64,000 nucleotides of DNA. It comes from JACRBR01 sp964371355 (lineage in GTDB: Bacteria; Chloroflexota; Dehalococcoidia; DSTF01; JACRBR01). The notes under the pieces are model-generated. The model was given only the letters and a program-made list of their open reading frames with translations. It did not search any database and had not been told where the DNA came from. Positions 1-8,523 of the stretch are shown here, piece by piece; position 1 is the stretch's first letter, and every line of letters starts with the position of its first letter. The DNA is taken from assembly GCA_964371355.1 (NCBI GenBank), contig CAYJMG010000010.1, positions 1 to 64,000 of the forward strand, in the 5' to 3' direction. Made by a program: the position numbers and the translations under genes.

Positions 1-40
1 CCGCCCCGGATCGCTCGTCGATCCCCCTGCCGGTACTATT

Positions 41-526
41 TCAACACCCTGCTAGGCCTGAGTCATCGGTCTTGTTGGTCGGATTCGAGTCCGCATATCC
101 GTAGATCTGACCAGCCCAACCTGGCGCGACGGCCATGGGATCCCGGCTCAAGAATCGGCCCAGCGCGGGATCGTAGTGGCGGGCGCGGAGGTAGACGAGG
201 CCGCGGTTGGCGTTGTGGTCGGATTGCTCGCCGGTGAAGTCGAACTGGTTCGCGGTGGTGCCGGTGCTGCTGCGGAGAGCGCCCCAGACGTCGTAGGTGT
301 AGGTGTTCGCGACGTCGCCGTCGGACTCGACGAGCTGGGTGGTGCTGCCGAGGCCGTCGCTGAGGTAGAAGTGCGTGCTGCCGGCGTTGTCGGTCTCGGC
401 GATGAGGCCGAGGCCGTAGAGGTAGGTCGTCGTCGTGGCCGAGCCGGTGTTGGGGACGCGGACGTCTTGCAGGATCACGGGGAGGCCGGCGCCCTGGAAT
501 GACGATTCCGGCGACAAGAGCCTCAC
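41..526 (-). CDS. Orphan RHS-core fragment (displaced C-terminal cassette)
   Basis: This 161-residue ORF is a detached piece of an RHS repeat-associated core, not a full RHS protein. Residues 12 to about 130 are nearly identical to the core of the large RHS protein encoded just upstream (914-5653). They include the YLRARHYDPALGRFLSRDP signature that marks the end of the RHS core. The first 11 residues are unrelated. After the signature it changes to a different, very short tail ending at a TGA stop, so it carries no recognisable toxin domain. It has no signal peptide. Orphan core-plus-tip modules downstream of a main rhs gene are typical of RHS polymorphic-toxin loci, where they supply alternative tips by recombination. 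This one looks truncated and may be a remnant. Translation is unproven. Confidence 0.7.
   Translation of the reverse strand: MRLLSPESSFQGAGLPVILQDVRVPNTGSATTTTYLYGLGLIAETDNAGSTHFYLSDGLGSTTQLVESDGDVANTYTYDVWGALRSSTGTTANQFDFTGEQSDHNANRGLVYLRARHYDPALGRFLSRDPMAVAPGWAGQIYGYADSNPTNKTDDSGLAGC
136..496 (-). repeat. Duplicated RHS-core block, copy 1
   Basis: About 361 bases here match 1384-1744 at a constant offset of 1248 with only scattered substitutions and no gaps. The match stops abruptly at both edges, inside the orphan fragment. It is a direct duplication of the RHS core. Confidence 0.9.
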
Positions 527-538
527 GATACAAGCAGC

Positions 539-910
539 TTACTCCTGTCGTTTCTCAAGCACCCGCAGCACATACTCAACAAGAGACCGCATCTCCGGAT
601 AGCGGATCGCGTAGTTCATCAGGATGCGACGATCCGTTGGATCGAAGTTGAAACCCTCGGCAGCCAAGGCCGCGACATATCCAATAGCCTGTGTTGCCAC
701 AAGCGAGTGGCTGCTCGTCAGGCCCTCGATTAGGAAGTGAAACGCGACCGGATCCTTGTGAAAGAACACAAATCTCATGACGGCGTCCTGATCTCCCCTG
801 TCGCCTGAAGACCACGCATCATCACAAGACTTGAGTAGCTCGGCTGCCACCACGACATCTTCAGGCTGCGCGAACCAATCCAGTACCTTAGAGGAAAACG
901 ACAAGCACAA
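539..910 (-). CDS. Small protein in immunity-gene position next to RHS toxin
   Basis: This 123-residue soluble protein has no signal peptide and no family I recognise. It is mostly helical and hydrophobic-patterned; residues about 50-90 look loosely like a HEAT-type helical pair. Its start lies 3 bases after the stop of the large RHS gene, on the same strand, and it ends 12 bases before the orphan RHS fragment. In polymorphic toxin loci the gene directly after the toxin tip usually encodes the cognate immunity protein. On position, size and cytoplasmic character I infer that role; nothing in the sequence proves it. Confidence 0.6.
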   Translation of the reverse strand: MCLSFSSKVLDWFAQPEDVVVAAELLKSCDDAWSSGDRGDQDAVMRFVFFHKDPVAFHFLIEGLTSSHSLVATQAIGYVAALAAEGFNFDPTDRRILMNYAIRYPEMRSLVEYVLRVLEKRQE

Positions 911-913
911 TGC

Positions 914-3900
914 TTAGCTTCTCCGAGAACCAACCATGGACGACAACGCACAATTGAACATACTCTCCTTTTCTCCGGTCGACCCCAGGTACCCACCCGA
1001 CCCAGTTCCCGGAGCGCTGATGTGCGGTAGCCGCACGTGCTTGAGGATCCGGATGAACCGGTTCCCCCCGCCCTTCGGCGTGGCGCCATAGAACATCTTG
1101 TCTTGAGCGAGCGAAAAATCGAAGAATCCATTCTGCTCGCACGCTAATAGCATCTGGCCACAAACGCTTCCAAAGTACCCCGGATAGACCTCTCTGAAGG
1201 ACGCAAGCATCGCGGTCACCATCCTCTGGCACTGCTGGAATCCGAGCACACAGCCTTCATGCGCGTCGTCGGCAGCGCCGCCTACGACCGGCGTCTCTTC
1301 CCCTCCGGACGGATCCAGCCCACGGGGATCCGTCAGGCCTACCGGCCGATTGTTGGCATACGCGTAGCGGTTACCTACGTCCAGGGGATCCCGGCTCAAG
1401 AACCGCCCCAGCGCGGGGTCGTAGTGGCGGGCGCGGAGGTAGACGAGGCCGCGGTTGGCGTTGTGGTCGGCCTGCTCGCCGGTGAAGTCGAACTGGTTGG
1501 TGGTGGTGCCGGTGGTGCTGCGGAGGGCGCCCCAGACGTCGTAGGTGTAGGTGTTCGCGACGTCGCCGTCGGACTCGACGAGCTGGGTGGTGCTGCCGAG
1601 GCCGTCGCTGAGGTAGAAGTGCGTGCTGCCGGCGTTGTCGGTCTCGGCGATGAGGCCGAGGCCGTAGAGGTAGGTCGTCGTCGTGGCCGAGCCGCTGTTG
1701 GGGATGCGGACGTCTTGCAGAATCACGGGGAGGCCGGCGCCCTGATCCCAGACGAAGTCGTTATCGACGCGGCTGGGGGACGTGCTGTAGAAGCTGCGGG
1801 CACGCATTCTCAGGCCGTCGCCGTTGTACCAGTACCGCCCATTCCCCGTGTCCGTCCCGCTGTTCCGGCAGTGCTGCGGGGCCGCGATCTCGTTCGCCAT
1901 CAGCAACTGGTCGCCCGAGTTCACGCCCCTGTCCTCGTTGAAGTCCAACAACAGGTCGTACTTATCCTGGCCCTCGGAGCTGGTGACGTGGAATGTGTAC
2001 TTCAACTGGTCGCCCGAGCTGACGGCACCGTCGCCATCGATGTCTGCCCGGCATTCGCCGGTGCGGAAGAGCCGGTTCTCCTGGTCGTACAGGAAGGTGT
2101 CGTCACTGGGTGTTGGGTCGGTGAGGTTGATGCCCAGCAGGTTGCCATTCTTGTCGTGCTTGTTCGCCACGCTGTCGATCTCTGTCAGCTGATCCACTTC
2201 GTCGTAGGTGTACGTCGTCGTCGTTGGCGTGCCATCACATGGGTCCGTGTCCTGAGGTTCCACCGTCAGAGTCTCGCGATTACCCACAGGGTCGTAGCCG
2301 AATGACTGGCAGTCTCCTTCCGGGTACGCCACATGGGTAAGGCGGTCAAGTCCATCGTAGTCGTAGGAGGTCACGTCACTGTTAACATCGGTCACCTGGG
2401 TGCGGTTCCCGTTGGCGTCGAGCTCGTAGTCGAGGGCGGAAATCGTGGCGGAGGTGTCGGCGCTTGTGATGCCGACGAGCCGGTTGGCGGCGTCGTAGCC
2501 GTAGTCGGCGGTGATGTCCGTCGACGAGGGCAGCGTCGTTATGATCAAGCGACCGGCCGCGTCATAGGCGTAGGTGGTGTCGCCCGAGAACCAGCTGGCC
2601 GAGACGGTATCCATGCGGTTCAGCTCGTCGTACTCGTAGCTGGCCACCTTGCTGTCCGGGTACGTGATCGACGTGCGGTTGCCCGCGGCGTCATAGCCAT
2701 AGGAGACCGTGCGCGCGGTGGCCGCGAAATTGGTCTGAACTGTGGCGAGGCGGCCATTGTCATCGTACGTGTAATACGTCGTGTCGTTCACGGTAGTGCC
2801 AGCGCTGCAGTTGGCTGCGTACCCGACCTCGCACGCGCCTCTCGTGTCTTTCATCGACAGCCGCTGCCCGGCCTCGTCGTACGTGAAGTCGGTGTAGTAG
2901 TGGATGTCGGGATACGCGATCTTCGTCAGCCGGTTGGCGTCGTCATAGGTGTACGTGATCGAGCGCCCGGTTCCGCCGTGACGGGGGTCAATCAGCGAGG
3001 CCAGGTTGTCGTCCTCGTCGTACGTGTACTCGGTGACGCGCGACGACCCTTCGCCGGCGATTCGCGCCTGGACCACCTTCGTCAAACGGCTTTTCTCGTC
3101 GTACTGGTAGGCGACCGAGAGGCAGCCGTCATCGATCGCGCTGTCGCTGTCGTTGTCGACGCCGTTGCCGGTCCCGTACGTAGAATCGCAGTCGGTCCCC
3201 GACTCGGCCGTACTAACGGCGACGCGGTTCGCATTCCGCATCCCCGTGCGGTTGCCCACGGCGTCGTACACGTACTCCGTAACGGGCGCTTCCGTGCCAT
3301 TGTATGCCCCGGTCACCTTCGTGACGTTGTTCTGGTCGTCGTATTCGAAGAGTGTGGCCGGACAACCGTCGTCGGCTACCGTGTCGCTGTCATCGTCGAC
3401 GCCATCACCGGTGCCGGCCGTGTCGCAGTCCGCCCCCGACTCGGCCGTGCTCACGGCGACGCGGTTCGGGCTGATGACGGCCAGCACGCGGCCGGCGTCA
3501 TCGTAGGTGGAGCTGCTGCTATTGCCAACGGCGTCCACGGCCGTGAGCTGGTTGCCGAAATCGTCGTAGGTGAAGATCGTGTTCGGGCAGCCGTCATCGA
3601 CGACAGTATCGCTGTCGTCATCGACGCCATCTCCCGTGCCGGCCGCGCCGCAGGCCGCGCCCGACTCGGCGGTGCTGACGGGCTGACGCAGCGGACCCGT
3701 GATGGAGGTCACGAGGCCGGGGTCGTTCGCGTCGTCGTAGGCGAAGGTCGTCACGTCGCTAAGCGCGTTCTCGACAGAGGTGAGGTTACCGTCGGTGTAG
3801 CCGTAGTCGGTCTGGTTGCCGCGGGCGTCCGTCACCACGTCGATGTCGTTCAGGGATGTGTACGTCATGATGGAGTCAGGGCAGCCGTCGTCGATCACGG

Positions 3901-5653
3901 TATCGCTATCGTCGTCGACGCCATCGCCCGTGCCGTTGGTGCCGCAGTCGGCGCCTGATTCCGCCGTGCTCACGGCCTGTCGCAGCGGGCTCGTCACGGT
4001 CAGCACGTTGCCGGCGCTGTCGTACGTGTACGACGTCACGTTCCCCAAGGGGTTCGTCACCGCGCAGCGATTTCCACTGCTTGAAGGAGAACAGGTCTCT
4101 GTGTCCGATTCGTATCCGTACTGAACCTCAATATCAGTCGCATCCACAACGCGCTTGATCGAGGTTGGTCGGAATGCCGTATCGAACTGGTGAATCTCCT
4201 CAACGCCTCGAGGATCAACCATGACCGTCTCACCCGGATCCGGGTCGTAATTGGGAGTCGGACAGTCCGTCGTCTCTGGATTGGAGGGGCCGACTCCGTA
4301 GTGGAAACATGTGATGCCATCGACCGCGTCGACCTGTTTGACGACGCGATCGGCGCTGTCGTAGGTGTTCGTAACCTGCAGGCTATCCAACGCGTTCGTG
4401 ATTGTCGTCAGGCGGTGAGTGCTGTACCCGAAGTCAGTCTCGCCGTCCTTCACGTCCGTGACCGTCACAAGGTCGCCATTGCCGTCGTACGTGAAACCGA
4501 CCGTGCGTTCGAGCGGATCCTCGATCTCGGTGATGCGGTCGCTAGTGTAGGTGAAGGTGAGATCCCGGCCGCCCGCATCCGTCACCGTCGTGATGCGCGT
4601 GGAGCTGCCATCGTACGAAACAGTCGTGGCATTGTCGTTTCGATCCTTGATCGCAGTGAGGCGTCCACCTGAGTCGAATTCATATCTCACCTGCGCCGGC
4701 GTGGCTAGGGTATACGTGCCGCTCGCGAGCGTCATCGTGTCAAACACGCCAAATGGCGCATCAAAATTGCTGCCATCCTTCGTGAAGAACGATCCAGTCC
4801 CACCCGGCATGCGGACCTGCACCGATCCGTCAGTGTAGATCTGCAAGCGCATGTTGTAGTTGTGCGTCCAGCCTGATCCAAGATCTCCTGCGACGTTCCG
4901 GTTGTCAGACGAGTAAGTTCGCTCAAAGGCGAGCGGCGCGCCGCGGCCCGGGATCGCGACGTCGGTGTGCGAATGATGCAGCGATCCGTTGATTAGGGAG
5001 ACGGGGTCTCTTGAGAAGTCAGGGAACCGCTCATGCTGTTCGAAGGAACTGAATCCTCCCATCAGAATGAGCAGGACACTGTCGTCCTCCGTCTCATTGA
5101 CGAACTCTAGCTTCGCGTTCTCTCCGGCCCAGGTAGAGAGATCGCATGAAGTCGAAAAGGCGTCCTCCTCAAATGCCGTTGAGAACAGGACATGGGTCTG
5201 CGAGTACGACTCCGACTCGAGATACAGATTGATCGTGACGACGGGATCGGGAAAATAACCGGAGAACGCGAACTGCATGCGGCTGGCAAATGGAGGAATC
5301 GTGAACTCGGACGACAGCATGCTCGCGCCGGTGTCGAGCCGTACGGACGCACCCCCCGCTATGTCAAGATTGCCTCCAACGCATGAGGTGTCGTTGTTCT
5401 GATAGTCGCCAACGGACGGATCGACCGAGATCTCAGGCGAGAATCCGGATAGGCACTCAAACGAGCCAGTCACCGTCCAGTGCGCAAGTTCGTCTGGATT
5501 CAGGTCGTCACAGTCTAAGAATTGGTCGTTCAGTGGCTCCAACTGGAGCGCTCCTGATGGGGTGGCGTGAACGCTGGGAGGCTGCCCCAGAACGGGAATT
5601 GCGCCAGCAAACCAGACCGCGACCAGACTAACGATCCATAAGCATCGTCTCAT
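914..5653 (-). CDS. Secreted RHS/YD-repeat protein with unique C-terminal tip
   Basis: This 1579-residue protein starts with a Sec signal peptide (residues 1-23, hydrophobic core then LGQ). A beta-rich region covers about 30-210. A DUF6531-like RHS entry segment follows (about 215-290, with DPVSLINGSL and FERTYSSDNRN). Long YD repeats (many xYxYDxxGN units) fill about 310-1390, and the RHS core ends with RARHYDPALGRFLSRDP near 1420. The tip begins after DPRGL (1442-1446), is 133 residues long, is Cys-containing, and matches no toxin family I know. The YD region is unusual: it contains four acidic GDGVDDDSD-type inserts and a dockerin-like pair of calcium loops (1200-1262). RHS proteins form hollow shells that enclose and deliver their tip. 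A start with GAGGA six bases upstream supports the ATG at 5653. It is probably exported and acts outside the cell or in competition. Confidence 0.88.
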   Translation of the reverse strand: MRRCLWIVSLVAVWFAGAIPVLGQPPSVHATPSGALQLEPLNDQFLDCDDLNPDELAHWTVTGSFECLSGFSPEISVDPSVGDYQNNDTSCVGGNLDIAGGASVRLDTGASMLSSEFTIPPFASRMQFAFSGYFPDPVVTINLYLESESYSQTHVLFSTAFEEDAFSTSCDLSTWAGENAKLEFVNETEDDSVLLILMGGFSSFEQHERFPDFSRDPVSLINGSLHHSHTDVAIPGRGAPLAFERTYSSDNRNVAGDLGSGWTHNYNMRLQIYTDGSVQVRMPGGTGSFFTKDGSNFDAPFGVFDTMTLASGTYTLATPAQVRYEFDSGGRLTAIKDRNDNATTVSYDGSSTRITTVTDAGGRDLTFTYTSDRITEIEDPLERTVGFTYDGNGDLVTVTDVKDGETDFGYSTHRLTTITNALDSLQVTNTYDSADRVVKQVDAVDGITCFHYGVGPSNPETTDCPTPNYDPDPGETVMVDPRGVEEIHQFDTAFRPTSIKRVVDATDIEVQYGYESDTETCSPSSSGNRCAVTNPLGNVTSYTYDSAGNVLTVTSPLRQAVSTAESGADCGTNGTGDGVDDDSDTVIDDGCPDSIMTYTSLNDIDVVTDARGNQTDYGYTDGNLTSVENALSDVTTFAYDDANDPGLVTSITGPLRQPVSTAESGAACGAAGTGDGVDDDSDTVVDDGCPNTIFTYDDFGNQLTAVDAVGNSSSSTYDDAGRVLAVISPNRVAVSTAESGADCDTAGTGDGVDDDSDTVADDGCPATLFEYDDQNNVTKVTGAYNGTEAPVTEYVYDAVGNRTGMRNANRVAVSTAESGTDCDSTYGTGNGVDNDSDSAIDDGCLSVAYQYDEKSRLTKVVQARIAGEGSSRVTEYTYDEDDNLASLIDPRHGGTGRSITYTYDDANRLTKIAYPDIHYYTDFTYDEAGQRLSMKDTRGACEVGYAANCSAGTTVNDTTYYTYDDNGRLATVQTNFAATARTVSYGYDAAGNRTSITYPDSKVASYEYDELNRMDTVSASWFSGDTTYAYDAAGRLIITTLPSSTDITADYGYDAANRLVGITSADTSATISALDYELDANGNRTQVTDVNSDVTSYDYDGLDRLTHVAYPEGDCQSFGYDPVGNRETLTVEPQDTDPCDGTPTTTTYTYDEVDQLTEIDSVANKHDKNGNLLGINLTDPTPSDDTFLYDQENRLFRTGECRADIDGDGAVSSGDQLKYTFHVTSSEGQDKYDLLLDFNEDRGVNSGDQLLMANEIAAPQHCRNSGTDTGNGRYWYNGDGLRMRARSFYSTSPSRVDNDFVWDQGAGLPVILQDVRIPNSGSATTTTYLYGLGLIAETDNAGSTHFYLSDGLGSTTQLVESDGDVANTYTYDVWGALRSTTGTTTNQFDFTGEQADHNANRGLVYLRARHYDPALGRFLSRDPLDVGNRYAYANNRPVGLTDPRGLDPSGGEETPVVGGAADDAHEGCVLGFQQCQRMVTAMLASFREVYPGYFGSVCGQMLLACEQNGFFDFSLAQDKMFYGATPKGGGNRFIRILKHVRLPHISAPGTGSGGYLGSTGEKESMFNCALSSMVGSRRS
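1384..1744 (-). repeat. Duplicated RHS-core block, copy 2 (in main RHS gene)
   Basis: This is the partner of the block at 136-496, encoding the end of the YD shell and the core signature of the full-length gene. The two copies diverge right after the conserved signature, where the tips begin. Confidence 0.9.
1868..2056 (-). other. Dockerin-like calcium-loop pair inside the RHS protein
   Basis: Residues 1200-1262 contain DIDGDGAVSSGDQLKY and, after a linker, DFNEDRGVNSGDQLLMA. Each has the Asp/Asn spacing of a dockerin-type F-hand calcium loop followed by the xSGDxL turn. The same loop with NSGD occurs twice at the end of the surface protein at 28836-31229. Confidence 0.7.
3118..3980 (-). repeat. 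Four GDGVDDDSD-type inserts in the RHS YD region
   Basis: Four copies of a roughly 35-residue insert are spaced between YD repeats. Each has the pattern VSTAESGxxC, then GTGDGVDDDSD (GNGVDNDSD in the last copy), then DDGC. They resemble the Asp-rich putative metal-binding motif found in extracellular bacterial proteins (DGVDND-type). Binding of calcium is inferred. Confidence 0.75.
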
Positions 5654-5707
5654 GATTCGTCCTCACTGCTCTCGTTTCCGTACCTGTCACGCTGGACTTA
5701 TTCGACG

Positions 5708-5736
5708 ATGCTACTTTGAACGTTCTCCAGCTACAA
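5708..5736 (-). promoter_or_regulatory. Putative promoter of the RHS gene
   Basis: On the minus strand TTGTAG (5731-5736) and TAGCAT (5708-5713) are separated by 17 bases, about 55 bases upstream of the RHS start. Moderate sigma-70 likeness only. Confidence 0.4.
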
Positions 5737-5890
5737 GATCCTTATGACGACTCCTGAAAGAAATCTCAGAGGTTATTTGCCGACTGAGGCCTCACACAGC
5801 CTCTGCTGGGCTGATCCCTGACGCAGGGGAGCGATTGCCCCTATCTCCGTTTGTGATGGCGGGGTCGAAGATGTTCGGAGGAGGAGCATT

Positions 5891-7204
5891 ATGGCTCAGG
5901 TCCAGCGCGCGAGGCAGCAGGCGGCGACGGTGGTGCCGTTTCCGGCGCCGTCGAACGGACGGTCGAACGGGGGGACGGCGTGGCTGGATGCGGGGGCGTA
6001 CCTGGAGCGGGCGGCGGGGCAGATCGGGCTGGAGGCGGAGATCCTGTTGTTGCTGAGGTCGCCGTTCCGGGAGCTGCACGTCGAGGTGCCGGTGCGGATG
6101 GACAGCGGGAAGCTGGCGGTGTTCTCGGGCTACCGGGTGCAGCACAACGGTGCGCGGGGACCGTACAAGGGCGGCATCCGCTTCCACCCCGACGTGGACC
6201 TCGACGAGATCCGGGCGCTGGCGGCGTTGATGACGTGGAAGTGCGCGCTGGTCGACATACCGTTCGGCGGGGCGAAGGGCGGCGTGCACTGCGATCCGGC
6301 GCGCATGAGCGAGGGCGAGCTGAACCGGCTCTCGCGCCGGTACATGCAGAACGTGTCGCACATCCTGGGCGTGACGCGCGACATCGCAGCGCCGGACATG
6401 GGCACAAGCTCGAAGACGATGGCGTGGATGATGGACGCGTACGGGTCGGCGAACGGCTATACGCCGGGGATCGTGACGGGGAAGCCGGTCGAGCTGGGCG
6501 GATCGTACGGGCGCGAGTCGGCGACGGGACGCGGCGCGACGATCGTGTTGCAGGAGCTGTGCCGCGACATGGGCGCGGAGCCGGGCGACATGCGCCTGGC
6601 GGTGCAGGGTTACGGTAACGTCGGGTCGTGGACGGCGAGGCTGGCCCACGAGGCGGGGTTCAAGGTGGTGGCGCTGGGCGACTTACGGGGCGCCTGCTAC
6701 AGCCAGGCGGGGCTCGACCCGCGCGAGTTCGACGCGTGGCTGGCGGAAGGCAACGCACCGCGGGAGTACCCGGGCGCGGAGCCTATCGACCCGGTGGACC
6801 TGGTGACGCTGCCGTGCGACGTGCTGGTCCCGGCAGCGACGGGCGAAGTGATCCACAACGGCAACGTGCGGGGCGTACGCGCGAAGGTCATCGTCGAGGC
6901 GGCGAACCACCCGATCACGCTGGCGGCCGAGCCGGTGCTGGAGCAGCGCGGGGTGACGGTGGTGCCGGACGTGCTGGCGAACGCCGGTGGCGTGGTGGTG
7001 TCGTACTTCGAGTGGACGCAGAACATCCAGCAGTTCCGCTGGCCGGAGGATCGGGTGAACGGCGAGCTGGCCGGCCGGATGACGCTGGCGTATGCCGCCG
7101 TGCGGGACCGGGCGAAGGAGATGGAGGTGAGCATGCGGGAGGCGGCGTTCGCGATCGGCCTCGAGCGCGTGGCGCAGGCGATCCGGCTGCGGGGGTTTGT
7201 GTAG
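5891..7204 (+). CDS. gdhA: Glutamate dehydrogenase (Glu/Leu/Phe/Val family)
   Basis: This 437-residue enzyme interconverts glutamate and 2-oxoglutarate plus ammonia with NAD(P). Residues 91-100 (PYKGGIRFHP) and 121-132 (VDIPFGGAKGGV, catalytic Lys129) are the family's substrate-binding signature. A Rossmann motif QGYGNVG lies near 238. Length fits hexameric bacterial enzymes; the roughly 30-residue N-terminal extension rich in Gln, Pro and Ser is not conserved. The ATG at 5891 is preceded by GGAGGAG at good spacing. It is monocistronic and divergent from the RHS gene. Substrate preference for Glu over Leu or Phe is likely but not proven. Confidence 0.92.
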   Translation: MAQVQRARQQAATVVPFPAPSNGRSNGGTAWLDAGAYLERAAGQIGLEAEILLLLRSPFRELHVEVPVRMDSGKLAVFSGYRVQHNGARGPYKGGIRFHPDVDLDEIRALAALMTWKCALVDIPFGGAKGGVHCDPARMSEGELNRLSRRYMQNVSHILGVTRDIAAPDMGTSSKTMAWMMDAYGSANGYTPGIVTGKPVELGGSYGRESATGRGATIVLQELCRDMGAEPGDMRLAVQGYGNVGSWTARLAHEAGFKVVALGDLRGACYSQAGLDPREFDAWLAEGNAPREYPGAEPIDPVDLVTLPCDVLVPAATGEVIHNGNVRGVRAKVIVEAANHPITLAAEPVLEQRGVTVVPDVLANAGGVVVSYFEWTQNIQQFRWPEDRVNGELAGRMTLAYAAVRDRAKEMEVSMREAAFAIGLERVAQAIRLRGFV

Positions 7205-7308
7205 GGCCAGCGACGGCAGGCGGTTTCTGAATGACCCGTGCCGTCGGCCGGTCGAATTTGATCTATCTTAGGCATCTTATCTCCCTGGGATAACCTTCCT
7301 AATCTTGC

Positions 7309-7314
7309 TATAAT
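7309..7314 (+). promoter_or_regulatory. Perfect -10 box (TATAAT) just before a GTG start
   Basis: TATAAT ends 6 bases before the GTG at 7321. There is no Shine-Dalgarno between them and no good -35. Transcription would start about at the GTG, which implies a leaderless mRNA. Confidence 0.6.
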
Positions 7315-7320
7315 CGGGCC

Positions 7321-8514
7321 GTGGACCCAGTACGCAATCCCTTTGCTCCAGGCGCCGGAACTCCGCCTCCAGAATTGGCCGGACGCAACGAGTTACTCGA
7401 AACAGTCCGGGTCGCGCTTGAACGCGTCCGCAACCACAGGCCCACCAAGAGCGTCCTCATGGTGGGCCTTCGTGGCGTTGGAAAAACCGTCTTGCTAGAC
7501 CGAATGCGTTCGGATGCGGAGGGCGTCGGCATCCAGACCGTATTCATCGAAGCGCCCGAGAACCGCTCGTTGCCCGCGATTCTCGCCCCGGAGCTGCGGC
7601 AGTCGCTGCTGCGCATGTCGCGAAACGCACAAGCTCGCGACCTCGCGGAACGCGGTCTGAGGGCGTTGGCTGGCTTCGCGAAGGCCCTGAAGATCAAATA
7701 CCAGGATATCGAGGTGGGCATCGACTTCGAGCCAGAACGCGGGCTGGCGGATAATGGTGACCTTGAACATGACCTGCACGCGTTGCTGGAAGCGACCGGC
7801 GAGGCCGCTCAGAAGGCCGGCACAGTCCTCGCGATCTTCGTAGACGAACTGCAGTACGTGAGAGAGGACCAGCTGGCCGCGCTGATCGTGGCACTGCACC
7901 GCACCGCGCAGCATAGCCTGCCGGTCATTCTGGTTGGTGCAGGGCTGCCGCAACTGCGCGGTCGAATGGGCAAAGCCAAGTCGTACGCGGAGCGGCTATT
8001 CGACTTCCCAGAAGTGGGACCCCTTGTTCCGGATGCAGCGAAGCAAGCTATAGAGAGGCCAGCAGCGCAAGAAGGAGTCGATGTGACTCCTGAGGCTCTT
8101 GAATTGATCGTAGAAAAGACCCAGGGATACCCCTACTTTGTACAAGAGTGGGGGAAGCACTCGTGGGACGTTGCGACCAAGTCTCCTATTACTCGTGACG
8201 ACGTAGAGGTTGCGTCTACAGCCGCCGTTGCGGCGCTGGACGAGAGCTTCTTCCGAGTGAGGTTCGATCGCCTTACGCCGGTGGAAAAACGCTACCTTCG
8301 CGCCATGGCCGAACTTGGCCCGGGGCCGCACCGCTCGGGCGACATCGCGGCTCAGCTGGGACGGGAAGTGAGTTCGCTGGCTCCAACGAGGAGCAACCTG
8401 ATTACTAAGGGAATGGTCTGGAGTCCGTCCCACGGGGACACGGCATTCACCGTGCCCCTGTTCGATGAGTTCATGCACCGGATCATTCCCGGTGACGACT
8501 GGCGCGCCGCTTGA
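7321..8514 (+). CDS. AAA/STAND-like P-loop ATPase
   Basis: This 397-residue protein has a Walker A motif GLRGVGKT (49-56), a Walker B LAIFVDELQY near 170 and an AAA_16/Orc1-like layout. A C-terminal helical part (about 290-397) looks like a winged helix: it includes LGREVSSLAPTRSNLITKG, which reads like a recognition helix. Such proteins are annotated as ATP-binding proteins in many genomes, with unknown target. The GTG start is chosen because the homologous N-terminus (NPFAPGAGTPPPELAGR) begins there and a TATAAT lies immediately upstream. It is convergent with pyrK, nine bases apart. Exact role unknown; a regulatory or defence NTPase is possible. Confidence 0.82.
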   Translation: MDPVRNPFAPGAGTPPPELAGRNELLETVRVALERVRNHRPTKSVLMVGLRGVGKTVLLDRMRSDAEGVGIQTVFIEAPENRSLPAILAPELRQSLLRMSRNAQARDLAERGLRALAGFAKALKIKYQDIEVGIDFEPERGLADNGDLEHDLHALLEATGEAAQKAGTVLAIFVDELQYVREDQLAALIVALHRTAQHSLPVILVGAGLPQLRGRMGKAKSYAERLFDFPEVGPLVPDAAKQAIERPAAQEGVDVTPEALELIVEKTQGYPYFVQEWGKHSWDVATKSPITRDDVEVASTAAVAALDESFFRVRFDRLTPVEKRYLRAMAELGPGPHRSGDIAAQLGREVSSLAPTRSNLITKGMVWSPSHGDTAFTVPLFDEFMHRIIPGDDWRAA

Positions 8515-8523
8515 CGGCTGACC

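Noticed and set aside
1259..3958. Long plus-strand open frames opposite the RHS gene
   Set aside because: They are antisense shadows of YD repeats: Val/Gly/Arg-rich, periodic, no family, no ribosome binding site.
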